Shown: one piece after another, positions 25,429 through 35,708 of the stretch
Layout of the letters: every line of letters begins with the position of its first letter
Numbering within the stretch: the first letter of the stretch is position 1
Assembly: GCA_947451235.1 (NCBI GenBank)
Contig: CANFZA010000009.1
Location: 1 to 41,868, forward strand
Length of the DNA stretch: 41,868 nucleotides
Direction of reading: 5' to 3'
From: Methylophilaceae bacterium
GTDB taxonomy: Bacteria > Pseudomonadota > Gammaproteobacteria > Burkholderiales > Methylophilaceae
Position numbers and translations under genes: made by a program
The notes under the pieces: model-generated
Told to the model about the DNA's origin: nothing
The model's database searches: none
What the model saw: only the letters and a program-made list of their open reading frames with translations

Positions 25429-26819
25429 TGACTACGCCGACTACTGCAGCAGCTTCTACACCTATGAATAGCTACGAAGCTGGCAAGCCTGTAATGACAG
25501 ACCTAAATGGTCAAACATTATTATGCTTACGTACGCTTGCTGAAGAAAACCCAGCCTCGCTAGAAACCTATATCAAGTTAGGTGGTTACTCAGCGTTAAA
25601 GCGTATTGTTAGTGAAAAAACAAAAGCGACCGATATTATTACGCAAGTTAAAACCTCTGGTTTGCGTGGTCGTGGTGGTGCTGGTTTTCCTACCGGACTT
25701 AAATGGAGTTTTATGCCGCGTTACTTTGACGGCGTAAAATATTTAGTTTGCAATAGCGATGAAGGTGAACCTGGCACATTTAAAGACCGCGATATTATTC
25801 GCTACAACCCGCATCAGTTAATTGAAGGTATGGCGATTGCCGCTTACACATTAGGTGCGCGTGTAGGTTATAACTATATTCACGGTGAAATTTGGCAAGA
25901 TTATGAGATTTTTGAAGCAGCTTTGCACGAAGCAAAAGCGGCTGGTTATTTAGGTGAAAACCTATTTGGCACTAATTTCTGTTTCGATTTATACGCTGTG
26001 CATGGTTATGGCGCCTATATCTGCGGTGAAGAAACAGCGCTTATCGAATCTATTGAAGGTAAAAAAGGCCAGCCACGTTTTAAACCACCATTTCCAGCCA
26101 GTTATGGCGTGTTTGGTAAGCCAACCAATGTGAACAATACTGAAAGTTACGCCAGTATTCCATGGATTATGCAGCATGGTGGAGAAGCCTTTGCTGCGCT
26201 TGGTGTGCCAAACTCTGGTGGTACTAAGCTGTTTTCAGTGTCTGGTCATGTAGGTAAGCCTGGTAACTATGAAGTAAAAATGGGTACGCCATTTACTGAA
26301 TTGCTAGAAATGGCTGGTGGTGTTTGGAAAGGGCGCAAGCTCAAAGCTGTTATTCCAGGCGGTCCGTCTACGCCAGTAATGCCAGCGTCTGCCATTATGG
26401 GCGCGACCATGGATTACGAAGGTCTAAGCAAAGCTAGGTCTAGTCTAGGCGCCGGCTCTATGATAGTAATGGATGAAACCACTTGTATGGTGAAAGCCTT
26501 ACATAGATTGTCATACTTTTTTTATGAAGAAAGTTGTGGTCAATGTACACCTTGCCGCGAAGGCACTGGCTGGGTTTATCGTGTGATTACCCGCATTGTC
26601 AATGGTAAAGGCAAAATGGAAGATTTAGATTTGCTGACTGATGTAAGCAATAATATTTCTGGACGTACTATTTGTGCGCTAGGCGAGGCTGCGGCAACGC
26701 CAGTGTTGAGTTTTATAAAACATTTTAGACCAGAATTTGAATATTATATTCAGCACGGAAAAAGTATGGTTGAAAGTCAGAATGATGCAGTGGTTGATGG
26801 TAAGGCGGAGCCGAAATAA
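25428..26819 (+). CDS. nuoF: NADH-quinone oxidoreductase subunit F
   Basis: 51-kDa-type subunit that binds NADH and FMN and carries cluster N3. The nucleotide-binding region has [13 protein letters not shown] (81-93) and [16 protein letters not shown]3 ligands are C370, C373 and C376 in [14 protein letters not shown], and C416 in [11 protein letters not shown]. The 463-aa length includes a short Thr/Ala-rich N-terminal extension (about 20 residues) before the conserved part; the ATG at 25428 is favoured by the one-base overlap with nuoE. The stop also overlaps nuoG by one base. Confidence 0.96.
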   Translation: MTTPTTAAASTPMNSYEAGKPVMTDLNGQTLLCLRTLAEENPASLETYIKLGGYSALKRIVSEKTKATDIITQVKTSGLRGRGGAGFPTGLKWSFMPRYFDGVKYLVCNSDEGEPGTFKDRDIIRYNPHQLIEGMAIAAYTLGARVGYNYIHGEIWQDYEIFEAALHEAKAAGYLGENLFGTNFCFDLYAVHGYGAYICGEETALIESIEGKKGQPRFKPPFPASYGVFGKPTNVNNTESYASIPWIMQHGGEAFAALGVPNSGGTKLFSVSGHVGKPGNYEVKMGTPFTELLEMAGGVWKGRKLKAVIPGGPSTPVMPASAIMGATMDYEGLSKARSSLGAGSMIVMDETTCMVKALHRLSYFFYEESCGQCTPCREGTGWVYRVITRIVNGKGKMEDLDLLTDVSNNISGRTICALGEAAATPVLSFIKHFRPEFEYYIQHGKSMVESQNDAVVDGKAEPK

Positions 26820-29254
26820 TGTTGAATATTGAAATTGATGGCAAAGCTTTAGAAGTAGAGCACGGCAGCACTATTATTGATGCAGCTGATAAAGCGGGCA
26901 TTCCAATTCCACGCTTTTGCTACCATCCAAAATTATCTGTCGCGGCAAACTGCCGTATGTGTTTGGTGCAGGTTGAGAAATTCAACAAGCCATTGCCTGC
27001 CTGTGCAACGCCAGTGGCTGACGGTATGAAAATTTTCACACGTTCTAAATCTGCGATTGAAGCGCAAAAGAGCGTGATGGAATTTTTGCTGATTAACCAT
27101 CCCTTAGATTGCCCAATCTGCGATCAAGGTGGTGAATGTGATTTACAAGATATTGCAGTGGCTTACGGTACTAGCGGCTCGCGTTATACCGAAGAAAAAC
27201 GAGTGGTGTTCAATAAGAATATTGGCCCACTAGTTAGCACTGATATGACGCGCTGTATTCAATGCACGCGCTGTGTACGCTTTTTGCAAGAAGTCGGCGG
27301 CATGATGGAGCTTGGCATGGTTGGCCGTGGCGAACATGCTGAAATTACTGCTTATGTAGATAAAAGTGTTAACTCTGAATTGTCAGGCAACATCATTGAT
27401 TTATGCCCAGTAGGTGCGCTAACCAGTAAGCCATTTAGATATTCTGCACGTAGCTGGGAGCTAACACGCCGCCCTAGCATTGCGCCGCATGATGGTTTAG
27501 GTTCGCACATTGAAGTGCATGTAAAAGATAATAAAGTGATGCGGGTATTGCCGCGTGAAAAAGAAAGCATCAACGAATGCTGGTTATCTGACCGAGATCG
27601 TTTTTCTTATGAAGGCTTAAATAGCCCAGACCGTTTAAAAGTACCGATGATTAAACATAATGGTGCTTGGGTAGAAACGGATTGGAAAACTGCGCTTGAA
27701 TTTGCCGCAGGTCAAATTAAAGACATTACCAACGAACACGGCAGCGAAGCTTTAGGTGTACTTGTTTCACCTAACAGCACCATGGAAGAAGGCTATTTAG
27801 CTAAAAAACTAGCCAATGGCTTAGGTTGTGGCAACGTAGATTATCGTTTACGCCAAACTGATTTTAGATTGGATGGCAAGCGCCAAGGTACGCCTTGGAT
27901 GGGCATTAATATCCATGAAATTGAAGAACTAGACCGTATTTTGGTCATTGGTTCTAATTTGCGTAACGAGCATCCGTTACTTGCGCAACGTTTCCGTAAA
28001 GCGGTTGCTAATGGCGCTGAGCTTTCAGTGATTAGCCCATTAGATAACGATCCATTAATGGATATCGCACATAAAGTGATTGTGCGCCCGAATGATATGG
28101 TCAACGTGTTAGGCCAAATTCTAAAAGCGATGTCTGGTTTACAACGTCTATCGCTTTGTTTGCCACCTTCGCTTAATCAGTTGCTAGAAGAAATTAAAGT
28201 GCGCCCGAACACGCAAGCAATTGCTGAGAGCATGGCTGGTCATGGTAAAGACTATGATTTAATTTCACCAAAAGTGGGTATTTTCTTAGGCAATATGGCT
28301 TTAAGTGATCCTCGATTTACTGAAATGTACAGTATGGCAGAAGCGATTGGCGGTATTTCAGGTGCCAAAGGTGGTATTTTGCCGGCTGCTGCAAATAGTA
28401 CCGGTATGCACATGATGGGCGTGATGCCAAGTAGCACGGGCATGCATGCGCGTGCAATGCTAGAAGTACCACGCAAAGCTTATTTAATTGTGAATATTGA
28501 ACCAGAATTAGACTGCCAGCATGCGGCTTTAGCTAAAGCAGCAATGGAAAAGGCGGAGTGTGTTGTTGCGCTAACTGCGTTTAAATCACAAGCGCTTGAG
28601 CATGCCGATGTGTTGTTGCCAATTGCGCCATTTACCGAAACTTCAGGCACATTTATGAGCATGGAAGGTCGCGTACAAAGCTTTACTGCAGTAACTAAGC
28701 CGCTAGGTGAATGTCGTCCAGCTTGGAAAGTATTGCGCGTATTGGCGAATACTTTAGGTTTGCAGGGTTTTGATTACGAAACTAGCGAGCAAGTAAAAGA
28801 CGCTATTTTTGCCGGAGAAAAGCCTTCAGCAGTGGTTTGGCGTAGTTTAAATAACAACTTAAAACAGTTGGTTGAAATTCAGGTGAACATTAAGCACGAA
28901 GGTTTGCAACGTATTGGCGAAGTACCGCAATACGAATCTGACCCGATTGTTAGACGTTCTCCACCCTTACAAAAAACCAAATACAACATCAAGCCTATGG
29001 CACGTATGTGCGCCATTCAGCTTGAAGCATTAGGTTTAGTTGAAGGTGATGTTGTGCAGGTTAAGCAAGATAAAGGCAGCGCTGTATTAACGGTTAAGCT
29101 AGATAATCATGTGGCTAAAGGTTGTGTTCGTGTGGCAGCTGCGCATGAAGATACTGTAGGGTTGGGTGATTTGATGGGTGATATTACCGTTGAAAAACTA
29201 TCAGCAGAGCAGTTGCAAGCCCACACAAACGCTAGCATGGAGGCGCGTGCCTAA
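26819..29254 (+). CDS. nuoG: NADH-quinone oxidoreductase subunit G
   Basis: 75-kDa-type subunit carrying the iron-sulfur chain of the peripheral arm. N-terminal [2Fe-2S] ligands C34, C45, C48 and C62 (N1b); H94, C98, C101 and C107 (N5); C146, C149, C152 and C196 (N4). The molybdopterin-oxidoreductase-like region (about 215-790) follows without a cofactor-binding Cys, as usual in NuoG. It does not show the extra N7 cluster motif CxxCxxxC plus C seen in E. coli at the start of that domain. The 811-aa length is typical for betaproteobacteria. It overlaps both neighbours by one base (TAATG). Confidence 0.95.
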   Translation: MLNIEIDGKALEVEHGSTIIDAADKAGIPIPRFCYHPKLSVAANCRMCLVQVEKFNKPLPACATPVADGMKIFTRSKSAIEAQKSVMEFLLINHPLDCPICDQGGECDLQDIAVAYGTSGSRYTEEKRVVFNKNIGPLVSTDMTRCIQCTRCVRFLQEVGGMMELGMVGRGEHAEITAYVDKSVNSELSGNIIDLCPVGALTSKPFRYSARSWELTRRPSIAPHDGLGSHIEVHVKDNKVMRVLPREKESINECWLSDRDRFSYEGLNSPDRLKVPMIKHNGAWVETDWKTALEFAAGQIKDITNEHGSEALGVLVSPNSTMEEGYLAKKLANGLGCGNVDYRLRQTDFRLDGKRQGTPWMGINIHEIEELDRILVIGSNLRNEHPLLAQRFRKAVANGAELSVISPLDNDPLMDIAHKVIVRPNDMVNVLGQILKAMSGLQRLSLCLPPSLNQLLEEIKVRPNTQAIAESMAGHGKDYDLISPKVGIFLGNMALSDPRFTEMYSMAEAIGGISGAKGGILPAAANSTGMHMMGVMPSSTGMHARAMLEVPRKAYLIVNIEPELDCQHAALAKAAMEKAECVVALTAFKSQALEHADVLLPIAPFTETSGTFMSMEGRVQSFTAVTKPLGECRPAWKVLRVLANTLGLQGFDYETSEQVKDAIFAGEKPSAVVWRSLNNNLKQLVEIQVNIKHEGLQRIGEVPQYESDPIVRRSPPLQKTKYNIKPMARMCAIQLEALGLVEGDVVQVKQDKGSAVLTVKLDNHVAKGCVRVAAAHEDTVGLGDLMGDITVEKLSAEQLQAHTNASMEARA

Positions 29255-30282
29255 TGGAATGGTTAGCTAATTTATTTGGTGCATACTGGCCATCGGTGCA
29301 ATTGACCGTTTGGACATTAGTTAAAATTGTCGCAATTGTTGCCCCGTTGATGGGCGCTGTTGCTTATCTTACTTTGGCTGAACGTAAAGTCATTGGTTAT
29401 ATGCAGGTACGCATTGGGCCGAATCGGGTTGGTTATTTTGGTTTATTACAACCAATTGCCGACGGACTTAAGCTTTTGTTCAAAGAAATTATCGTACCAA
29501 CGGCTTCTAATAAAACATTGTTTTTATTAGGTCCAGTGTTAGCGATTGCACCAGCCTTTGCAGCATGGGCTGTGGTGCCATTTGATATGACCATGGTGTT
29601 GGCCAATGTAGATGCAGGTTTACTTTATATATTAGCCATGACTTCAGTCGCGGTTTACGGTGTAATTATTGCCGGTTGGGCATCAAATTCTAAGTACGCT
29701 TTCTTAGGCGCGCTACGTTCAGCTGCACAAATTGTGTCTTATGAAATCGCGATGGGTTTTTCGTTAGTAGGCGTATTGATGTGTGCTAATACCTTAAATC
29801 TTGGCAAAATCGTGTTGGGTCAATCTGGTGGCATGCTAAATTGGTATTTCTTACCTTTGTTTCCATTGTTTATTGTTTACTTTATTAGTGCGGTTGCCGA
29901 AACCAACCGTGCACCGTTCGACGTTGCCGAAGGTGAATCTGAAATTGTGGCCGGTTTCCATGTGGAATATTCAGGAATGGCCTTCGCGGTATTCTTTTTG
30001 GCTGAATACGCCAATATGATTTTGGTTTCAATGTTGGCTGCGCTGATGTTCTTAGGCGGTTGGTTGTCACCAGTGTCATTTATTCCAGATAGTTTTTTAT
30101 GGTTGCTGGCAAAAGTTTGCTTCTTATTATTCTTGTTTTTATGGTTTAGAGCCACATTCCCAAGATACCGTTATGACCAAATTATGCGTTTGGGCTGGAA
30201 AGTGTTTATCCCCATTACTATTGTTTGGATAGTGTTTGTGGGTGGCATGATGCAAACGCCTTGGGCTTACTTGTTCCACTAA
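29254..30282 (+). CDS. nuoH: NADH-quinone oxidoreductase subunit H
   Basis: Membrane subunit (ND1 homologue) that joins the peripheral arm to the membrane arm and forms the entrance to the quinone chamber. About eight membrane helices are predicted by eye. Family motifs are [19 protein letters not shown] (about 39-57), [16 protein letters not shown], and [21 protein letters not shown], which spans the conserved acidic loop. The 342-aa length is typical. It ends 97 bp before nuoI, in a spacer with degenerate GGTTTT-AGGC repeats. Confidence 0.96.
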   Translation: MEWLANLFGAYWPSVQLTVWTLVKIVAIVAPLMGAVAYLTLAERKVIGYMQVRIGPNRVGYFGLLQPIADGLKLLFKEIIVPTASNKTLFLLGPVLAIAPAFAAWAVVPFDMTMVLANVDAGLLYILAMTSVAVYGVIIAGWASNSKYAFLGALRSAAQIVSYEIAMGFSLVGVLMCANTLNLGKIVLGQSGGMLNWYFLPLFPLFIVYFISAVAETNRAPFDVAEGESEIVAGFHVEYSGMAFAVFFLAEYANMILVSMLAALMFLGGWLSPVSFIPDSFLWLLAKVCFLLFLFLWFRATFPRYRYDQIMRLGWKVFIPITIVWIVFVGGMMQTPWAYLFH

Positions 30283-30293
30283 TTTTTTATGTT

Positions 30294-30330
30294 TGGTTTT
30301 AGGCTGGTTTTTTAAGGCTAGTTTATAAAC
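30294..30330. repeat. Degenerate tandem repeat upstream of nuoI
   Basis: Three related segments, TGGTTTTAGGC (30294-30304), TGGTTTTTTAAGGC (30305-30318) and TAGTTTATAAAC (30319-30330), follow each other with a period of 11-14 bp. It is less exact than the arrays at nuoB, nuoJ and acpS. Confidence 0.5.
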
Positions 30331-30379
30331 TAATGATTCATTAATTCGTACTTATTGTTGATATAGACTTAGATAATTT

Positions 30380-30871
30380 ATGATTGCAAAAATTAAATCT
30401 ACGCTCTCTAGCTTAATGCTGGTTGAGTTGTTAAAAGGGATGGCGCTAACTGGGCGTTACTTTTTTGCGCCTAAAATTACCGTGCAATATCCAGATGAAC
30501 GTACGCCGCAATCGCCGCGCTTTAGAGGTTTGCATGCTTTGCGTCGCTATGCCAATGGTGAAGAGCGTTGCATTGCCTGTAAATTGTGCGAGGCTGTTTG
30601 CCCGGCAATGGCAATTACCATTGAATCTGAGCAACGCGAAGATAATTCACGCCGCACCACACGCTATGACATTGATTTAACTAAATGTATTTTTTGCGGC
30701 ATGTGTGAAGAATCTTGCCCGGTAGATTCTATTGTTGAAACACGTATTTTTGACTATCACGGTGAAGTACGTGGCGATTTACTCTACACCAAAGAAATGT
30801 TGCTGGCTGTGGGTGATAAGCATGAAAAGCAAATTGCCGCAGATCGCGCTGTTGATAAGAATTTTAGATAA
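30380..30871 (+). CDS. nuoI: NADH-quinone oxidoreductase subunit I
   Basis: Ferredoxin-like subunit with clusters N6a and N6b that relays electrons from NuoG to NuoB. Ligands are C64, C67, C70 and C74 ([12 protein letters not shown]) and C103, C106, C109 and C113 ([12 protein letters not shown]). An amphipathic N-terminal helix (about 5-30) places it against the membrane subunits. The 163-aa length is normal. The spacer to nuoJ holds a 13-bp tandem array. Confidence 0.97.
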   Translation: MIAKIKSTLSSLMLVELLKGMALTGRYFFAPKITVQYPDERTPQSPRFRGLHALRRYANGEERCIACKLCEAVCPAMAITIESEQREDNSRRTTRYDIDLTKCIFCGMCEESCPVDSIVETRIFDYHGEVRGDLLYTKEMLLAVGDKHEKQIAADRAVDKNFR

Positions 30872-30904
30872 TAATCGTTTATTCAACACCAAAATTAGCC
30901 CAAT

Positions 30905-30943
30905 AAATAAGACCTACAAATAAGACTTACAAATAAGACCTAA
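30905..30943. repeat. 13-bp tandem repeat, 3 copies, upstream of nuoJ
   Basis: AAATAAGAC begins at 30905, 30918 and 30931, a period of exactly 13 bp. The consensus is AAATAAGACCTAC. The array ends 5 bp before the nuoJ ATG, so it fills the place where a Shine-Dalgarno would be expected, and none is obvious. Confidence 0.88.
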
Positions 30944-30948
30944 AACCT

Positions 30949-31620
30949 ATGACCTATTTTGGCTTACATTTTCAAGACATCGTTTTTTACGCCTTAGCAG
31001 CCGTGCTGCTTTATGCGGCATTAAGCGTGATTACTACGCGCAACCCAGTATATGCGGCTTTGTTTTTGGTACTAGCCTTTTTCACGGCAGCGGGTATTTG
31101 GTTGTTACTTGAAGCCGAGTTTTTAGCAATTACCTTAGTGCTCGTCTACGTGGGCGCAGTAATGGTGCTGTTCTTATTTGTGGTGATGATGCTAGATATT
31201 AATCTAGATAAGCTGCGTGAAGGTTTTTGGAAAGCTTTGCCAATCGCTTTGCCTGTGGGTGGTTTAATGGCAGTAGAAATGGTGATGATAGTAGGTGTAC
31301 GTAATTTTGGTGTCGACAAAGTCGTTGCGCCGCCAGTACATTCAGCCGATTACAGCAATACTGCTGAATTAGGTCGCGTGCTATACACCGATTATTTATT
31401 GCCATTCGAGTTAGCCTCAGTGGTTTTATTGGTGGCGATTATTGCGGCAATTGCATTGACTTTAAGAGATCGTAAAGGCAGTAAATCTATGGATCCGGCT
31501 AAACAAGTACTGGTTAAAAAAGCGGACAGATTGCGCATTATTAAAATGGATGCCGTCGTAGAAGCGCCTGCAGATATTTTGCCAGATGCCACATCAGCCA
31601 CTACTAAGGAGGCCAAATAA
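30949..31620 (+). CDS. nuoJ: NADH-quinone oxidoreductase subunit J
   Basis: Membrane subunit (ND6 homologue) of the proton-translocation path. Five membrane helices are visible. The conserved [24 protein letters not shown] stretch (about 54-77, given here split as [11 protein letters not shown] and [11 protein letters not shown]) includes the helix with the pi-bulge. The 223-aa length is longer than E. coli NuoJ (184) because of a polar C-terminal tail of about 45 residues, as is often seen in betaproteobacteria. The stop overlaps the nuoK start by one base. Confidence 0.95.
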   Translation: MTYFGLHFQDIVFYALAAVLLYAALSVITTRNPVYAALFLVLAFFTAAGIWLLLEAEFLAITLVLVYVGAVMVLFLFVVMMLDINLDKLREGFWKALPIALPVGGLMAVEMVMIVGVRNFGVDKVVAPPVHSADYSNTAELGRVLYTDYLLPFELASVVLLVAIIAAIALTLRDRKGSKSMDPAKQVLVKKADRLRIIKMDAVVEAPADILPDATSATTKEAK

Positions 31621-31925
31621 TGGTCGGTTTATCCCATTACCTAATTTTAGGCGCCTTACTTTTTGCCATTAGTGTGGTTGGCATATTTTTAAATCGTAAA
31701 AATGTCATTATTTTATTGATGGCTATCGAGCTTATGTTGCTGGCGGTTAATCTGAACTTTATTGCTTTCTCGCATTATTTACATGATATTGCCGGGCAGG
31801 TTTTTGTGTTTTTTATTCTCACCGTAGCCGCCGCAGAATCTGCGATTGGCCTGGCTATATTGGTCGTACTATTTAGAAATTTACGCACCATTAACGTCGA
31901 TGATTTAGATTCATTAAAAGGCTAA
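31620..31925 (+). CDS. nuoK: NADH-quinone oxidoreductase subunit K
   Basis: Small membrane subunit (ND4L homologue) with three helices. The family pattern is present: [36 protein letters not shown] with its conserved glutamate, and [17 protein letters not shown] with a second one. The 101-aa length is exact for the family. The ATG overlaps the nuoJ TAA. Confidence 0.96.
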   Translation: MVGLSHYLILGALLFAISVVGIFLNRKNVIILLMAIELMLLAVNLNFIAFSHYLHDIAGQVFVFFILTVAAAESAIGLAILVVLFRNLRTINVDDLDSLKG

Positions 31926-31937
31926 ACTTTACTGAAT

Positions 31938-31976
31938 AATTAGAAGGTTTAATTAGAAAGTTTAAATAGCGCTGGT
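31938..31976. repeat. 13-bp tandem repeat between nuoK and nuoL
   Basis: AATTAGAAGGTTT (31938-31950) and AATTAGAAAGTTT (31951-31963) differ at one base. A degraded third unit (AAATAG...) follows at 31964-31976. Period 13 bp. Confidence 0.7.
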
Positions 31977-32024
31977 AAGTAAGCTTAAAGAAGACTGAAA
32001 AGTTTAAAGGTTAATACTCAAAAA

Positions 32025-34160
32025 ATGACAATGCAACAAATTTACTTAGCGATACCCTTATTGCCTTTATTCGCCGCCATAGTGGTTGGCTTGTTCGGCA
32101 AAAATTTACCACGTGCCGCAGCACATGTTTTAACTATATTAGGTGTAGGCGCGGCTTTTGGCTTATCAGTCTATGTGCTGAACGATGCGCTATTAGGCCA
32201 CGTATATAACGAGACAGTTTATAGCTGGTTAAAAAGTGGTAACGTATCATTTGAAATCGGCTTTTTAATAGACCGACTTTCAGCCATGATGATGGTGGTG
32301 GTGACTTTCGTTTCGCTTATGGTGCATATTTATACCATCGGCTATATGAGCGAAGACAAAGGCTACGCGCGCTTCTTTAGCTATATTTCATTGTTTACTT
32401 TCGCCATGTTGATGTTGGTCATGAGTAATAACTTCATGCAACTGTTCTTCGGTTGGGAAGCAGTAGGCTTGGTGTCTTATTTGTTAATTGGCTTCTGGTA
32501 CACAAGACCAACAGCTATTTATGCCAATCTAAAGGCCTTTCTAGTTAATCGTGTGGGTGACTTTGGTTTCTTACTCGGCATAGGATTAGTTTTATTTCAT
32601 TTCGGTAGCTTAGATTACGCGGCAGTGTTTTCAGTAGCGCCTCAAATGGCAGATGCTAAAATAAATTTAATCGGCGACATGCAATGGTCGCTAATGACCG
32701 TGACTTGTATCTTGCTGTTTATCGGTGCAATGGGTAAATCAGCGCAAGTGCCCTTACACGTTTGGTTGCCAGATTCTATGGAAGGCCCAACACCAATTTC
32801 AGCGTTGATTCACGCTGCGACTATGGTGACCGCCGGTATCTTCATGGTGGCACGTATGTCGCCATTGTTTGAACTGTCATCTACTGCGCTATCATTTGTC
32901 ATGATTATTGGTAGTATCACAGCACTATTTATGGGCTTTTTGGGCATCATCCAAAACGATATTAAACGCGTTGTTGCCTATTCAACTTTATCGCAATTAG
33001 GTTATATGACGGTTGCTTTGGGTGCCTCAGCTTATTCAGTGGCTATTTTCCACTTAATGACACATGCGTTCTTTAAAGCCTTGTTATTCTTAGGCGCTGG
33101 TTCTGTGATTATGGGTATGCACCACGATCAAGATATTCGTAATATGGGTAACTTGAAAAAATACATGCCCGTGACTTGGATTACCTCACTGATTGGTTCA
33201 TTAGCTTTAATCGGTACACCTTTATTCTCGGGGTTTTACTCAAAAGACAGCATTATTGAAGCTGCTAAAGCTTCTACTATTACTGGTAGCGGATTTGCTT
33301 ACTTCGCAGTCTTAGCTGGTGTTTTTGTGACGGCATTTTATAGTTTCCGTCTATACTTTTTGGTGTTCCACGGGTCTGAAAAATGGCGTGAAGCTAAGCA
33401 TGAAGTGGCGCACGATACACATCATGACGTAAAGGCTGTTGCTAAGCATGATGACAGTCATGATGCTCACCACGCTGATTCTCACGCAGATACACACGAT
33501 GCAGCGCATGACGCTCATGCAGACGCAAACGACGAGCATGCACATCACCACGGCCTAGGTCCTAACGATGATCCACATGAGCCAGGTTGGGTAATTAAGT
33601 TGCCACTGATTCTGTTGGCAATCCCATCATTATTCATTGGTTATTTTGCTATTGAGCCTATGGTCTATGGCAACTTCTTCAAAGGCGTAATTTTTGTAGA
33701 TTCAGCAGCACATCCAGCTATGCATGAATTAACGCATGAATGGCATGAAGTGGTTCATTCAGCGGCTGGTATGGCTTATCACGGTTTAATGTCATTGCCG
33801 TTCTTACTGGCTTTTTCTGGAGTGGCATTGGCTTGGTTTTTCTATATGAAACGTCCTGATATTCCTGCCAAGATTCAAACTAAATTCGCTCTTATTAACC
33901 GAGTGTTAGAGAATAAATATTATTTCGATAGTTTTAATGAGAAAGTATTTGCCGCAGGTTCACGCTTCATTGGCAACAAGCTATGGCTGATTGGTGATGT
34001 AAAAATCATTGATGGCGCGATTGTCAATGGCACGGCTAATTTGGTGGTTAAACTTTCAGGGGTAGTGCGTAAGCTACAAACGGGTTTAATTTACCACTAC
34101 GCCTTTGCCATGATAATCGGCGTGTTTTTTATGCTGTCATTCTATTCGTTCAAATTTTAA
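32025..34160 (+). CDS. nuoL: NADH-quinone oxidoreductase subunit L
   Basis: Largest antiporter-like membrane subunit (ND5 homologue), with the long lateral helix at its C-terminus. Conserved parts: FFGWEAVGLVSYLLIGFWY, KSAQVPLHVWLPDSMEGPTP, SALIHAATMVTAGIF and HLMTHAFFKALLFLGAGS. At 711 aa it is longer than E. coli NuoL (613). Much of the difference is a His/Asp-rich hydrophilic segment at residues 458-519 with 17 His and 13 Asp in 62 positions, located in a loop between helices. Its spacer to nuoK is 99 bp and holds a 13-bp repeat. Confidence 0.96.
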   Translation: MTMQQIYLAIPLLPLFAAIVVGLFGKNLPRAAAHVLTILGVGAAFGLSVYVLNDALLGHVYNETVYSWLKSGNVSFEIGFLIDRLSAMMMVVVTFVSLMVHIYTIGYMSEDKGYARFFSYISLFTFAMLMLVMSNNFMQLFFGWEAVGLVSYLLIGFWYTRPTAIYANLKAFLVNRVGDFGFLLGIGLVLFHFGSLDYAAVFSVAPQMADAKINLIGDMQWSLMTVTCILLFIGAMGKSAQVPLHVWLPDSMEGPTPISALIHAATMVTAGIFMVARMSPLFELSSTALSFVMIIGSITALFMGFLGIIQNDIKRVVAYSTLSQLGYMTVALGASAYSVAIFHLMTHAFFKALLFLGAGSVIMGMHHDQDIRNMGNLKKYMPVTWITSLIGSLALIGTPLFSGFYSKDSIIEAAKASTITGSGFAYFAVLAGVFVTAFYSFRLYFLVFHGSEKWREAKHEVAHDTHHDVKAVAKHDDSHDAHHADSHADTHDAAHDAHADANDEHAHHHGLGPNDDPHEPGWVIKLPLILLAIPSLFIGYFAIEPMVYGNFFKGVIFVDSAAHPAMHELTHEWHEVVHSAAGMAYHGLMSLPFLLAFSGVALAWFFYMKRPDIPAKIQTKFALINRVLENKYYFDSFNEKVFAAGSRFIGNKLWLIGDVKIIDGAIVNGTANLVVKLSGVVRKLQTGLIYHYAFAMIIGVFFMLSFYSFKF

Positions 34161-34178
34161 GTAAAGTATAAAAAGAAA

Positions 34179-35705
34179 ATGGTTGATTACTTTAGCCTTG
34201 ATTACTTTCTCAAGCATATATTAAGTTTTGCAATTTGGGTGCCTGTGCTTTCAGGTATCTTCTTGCTATTTACGGCAGATGAAAATAAGCCGGATAACAC
34301 GCGCTGGTTGGCACTAATAGGCGGACTTATTAGCTTCCTAGTGACAATTCCGTTATATACGCATTTCAATTTTATGGATGGCGGCTTTCAGTTCCAGGAA
34401 GGCTTTAGCTGGATTCCTGCTTTTAATATCAACTATCACCTAGGTGTTGATGGCATCGCAATTCCACTGATATTACTCACAAGTTTTACCACAGTGATTG
34501 TTATTATCGCCGCTTGGGAGGTAATAGAGAAACGCGTTGCGCAATACATGGCTTGCTTCCTCATTATGAGCGGCCTGATGATAGGTGTGTTCAGTGCCTT
34601 AGATGCTATTTTGTATTATGTGTTCTGGGAAGCAATGCTGATCCCAATGTTCTTGGTGATTGGTATTTGGGGCGGTCCAAATCGCGTTTACGCTACCATT
34701 AAATTCTTCTTGTATACATTGCTGGGCTCATTGCTCATGTTGGTGGCGTTTATCTATTTGCATCTGCAAACAGGTAGCTTTGAAGTCATGGATTTTCATA
34801 GAGTGACATTGCCGCTTAACGTACAAATCCTGATATTCTTGGCGTTTTTTACGGCATTTGCGGTAAAGATTCCAATGTGGCCAGTGCATACTTGGCTACC
34901 AGACGCCCACGTAGAAGCGCCAACAGGCGGTTCAGTAGTGTTGGCGGCCATTGCTTTGAAACTAGGTGGTTATAGTTTCTTACGCTTCGCCATGCCAATT
35001 GCGCCAGATGCGGCTCACCATTTATCTGGTTACATGATTGCCTTATCGCTCATTGCCATTGTCTATATTGCTTTAGTGGCATTGGTGCAAAAGGACATGA
35101 AAAAGCTCATCGCTTATTCTTCAATTTCGCACATGGGCTTTGTAACGCTAGGCTTTTTTATCTTCAATAATTTAGGCTTAGAAGGCGCAATTGTGCAAAT
35201 GGTTTCGCACGGCTTTATCTCTGCCGCCATGTTCTTATGCGTAGGTGTGCTTTACGACCGCGTACATAGCCGTCAAATAGAATCATACGGCGGCGTAGCT
35301 AACACCATGCCAACCTTTGCTGCTTTTGCGGTATTGTTTGCAATGGCAAATAGCGGTTTGCCAGGCACTTCAGGTTTTGTTGGTGAATTTATGGTGATAT
35401 TGGGCGCGATAGAAGCTAACTTTTGGTATGCATTCTTAGCTTCATTCACACTAATTTTTGGCGCGGCTTATACGCTTTGGATGGTTAAACGTGTGTTTTA
35501 TGGTGAAATCGCTAATAGTCATGTCGCTGTTTTAAAAGACATAAATAAACGTGAACTCTTAATATTATCAACATTAGCAATCATGGTGTTAGCCCTAGGT
35601 GTTTACCCGCAACCACTCACCGATATGACTAATGCAACCGTTACACAACTATTATCTCAGCTAGCGCAAAGTAAGCTGCCAGCCAGCTTTACTTCAGGTT
35701 TATAA
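34179..35705 (+). CDS. nuoM: NADH-quinone oxidoreductase subunit M
   Basis: Antiporter-like membrane subunit (ND4 homologue) with about 14 helices. Motifs: FYVFWEAMLIPMFLVIGIWGG region (seen as YYVFWEAMLIPMFLVIGIWG), FAVKIPMWPVHTWLPDAHVE, APTGGSVVLAAIALKLGGYS and KLIAYSSISHMGFV. The 508-aa length is normal. It starts 18 bp after nuoL and ends 3 bp before nuoN. Confidence 0.96.
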   Translation: MVDYFSLDYFLKHILSFAIWVPVLSGIFLLFTADENKPDNTRWLALIGGLISFLVTIPLYTHFNFMDGGFQFQEGFSWIPAFNINYHLGVDGIAIPLILLTSFTTVIVIIAAWEVIEKRVAQYMACFLIMSGLMIGVFSALDAILYYVFWEAMLIPMFLVIGIWGGPNRVYATIKFFLYTLLGSLLMLVAFIYLHLQTGSFEVMDFHRVTLPLNVQILIFLAFFTAFAVKIPMWPVHTWLPDAHVEAPTGGSVVLAAIALKLGGYSFLRFAMPIAPDAAHHLSGYMIALSLIAIVYIALVALVQKDMKKLIAYSSISHMGFVTLGFFIFNNLGLEGAIVQMVSHGFISAAMFLCVGVLYDRVHSRQIESYGGVANTMPTFAAFAVLFAMANSGLPGTSGFVGEFMVILGAIEANFWYAFLASFTLIFGAAYTLWMVKRVFYGEIANSHVAVLKDINKRELLILSTLAIMVLALGVYPQPLTDMTNATVTQLLSQLAQSKLPASFTSGL

Positions 35706-35708
35706 AAT

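Noticed and set aside
14596-31976. Tandem arrays considered as CRISPR or as one dispersed mobile repeat
   Set aside because: Units are 12-15 bp, contiguous without spacers, and unrelated in sequence between loci; no cas genes are present.
33351-33551. Minus-strand frame rich in Cys, Met and Val opposite nuoL
   Set aside because: It is the antisense reading of the His/Asp-rich codons, so its odd composition is an artefact of that tract.
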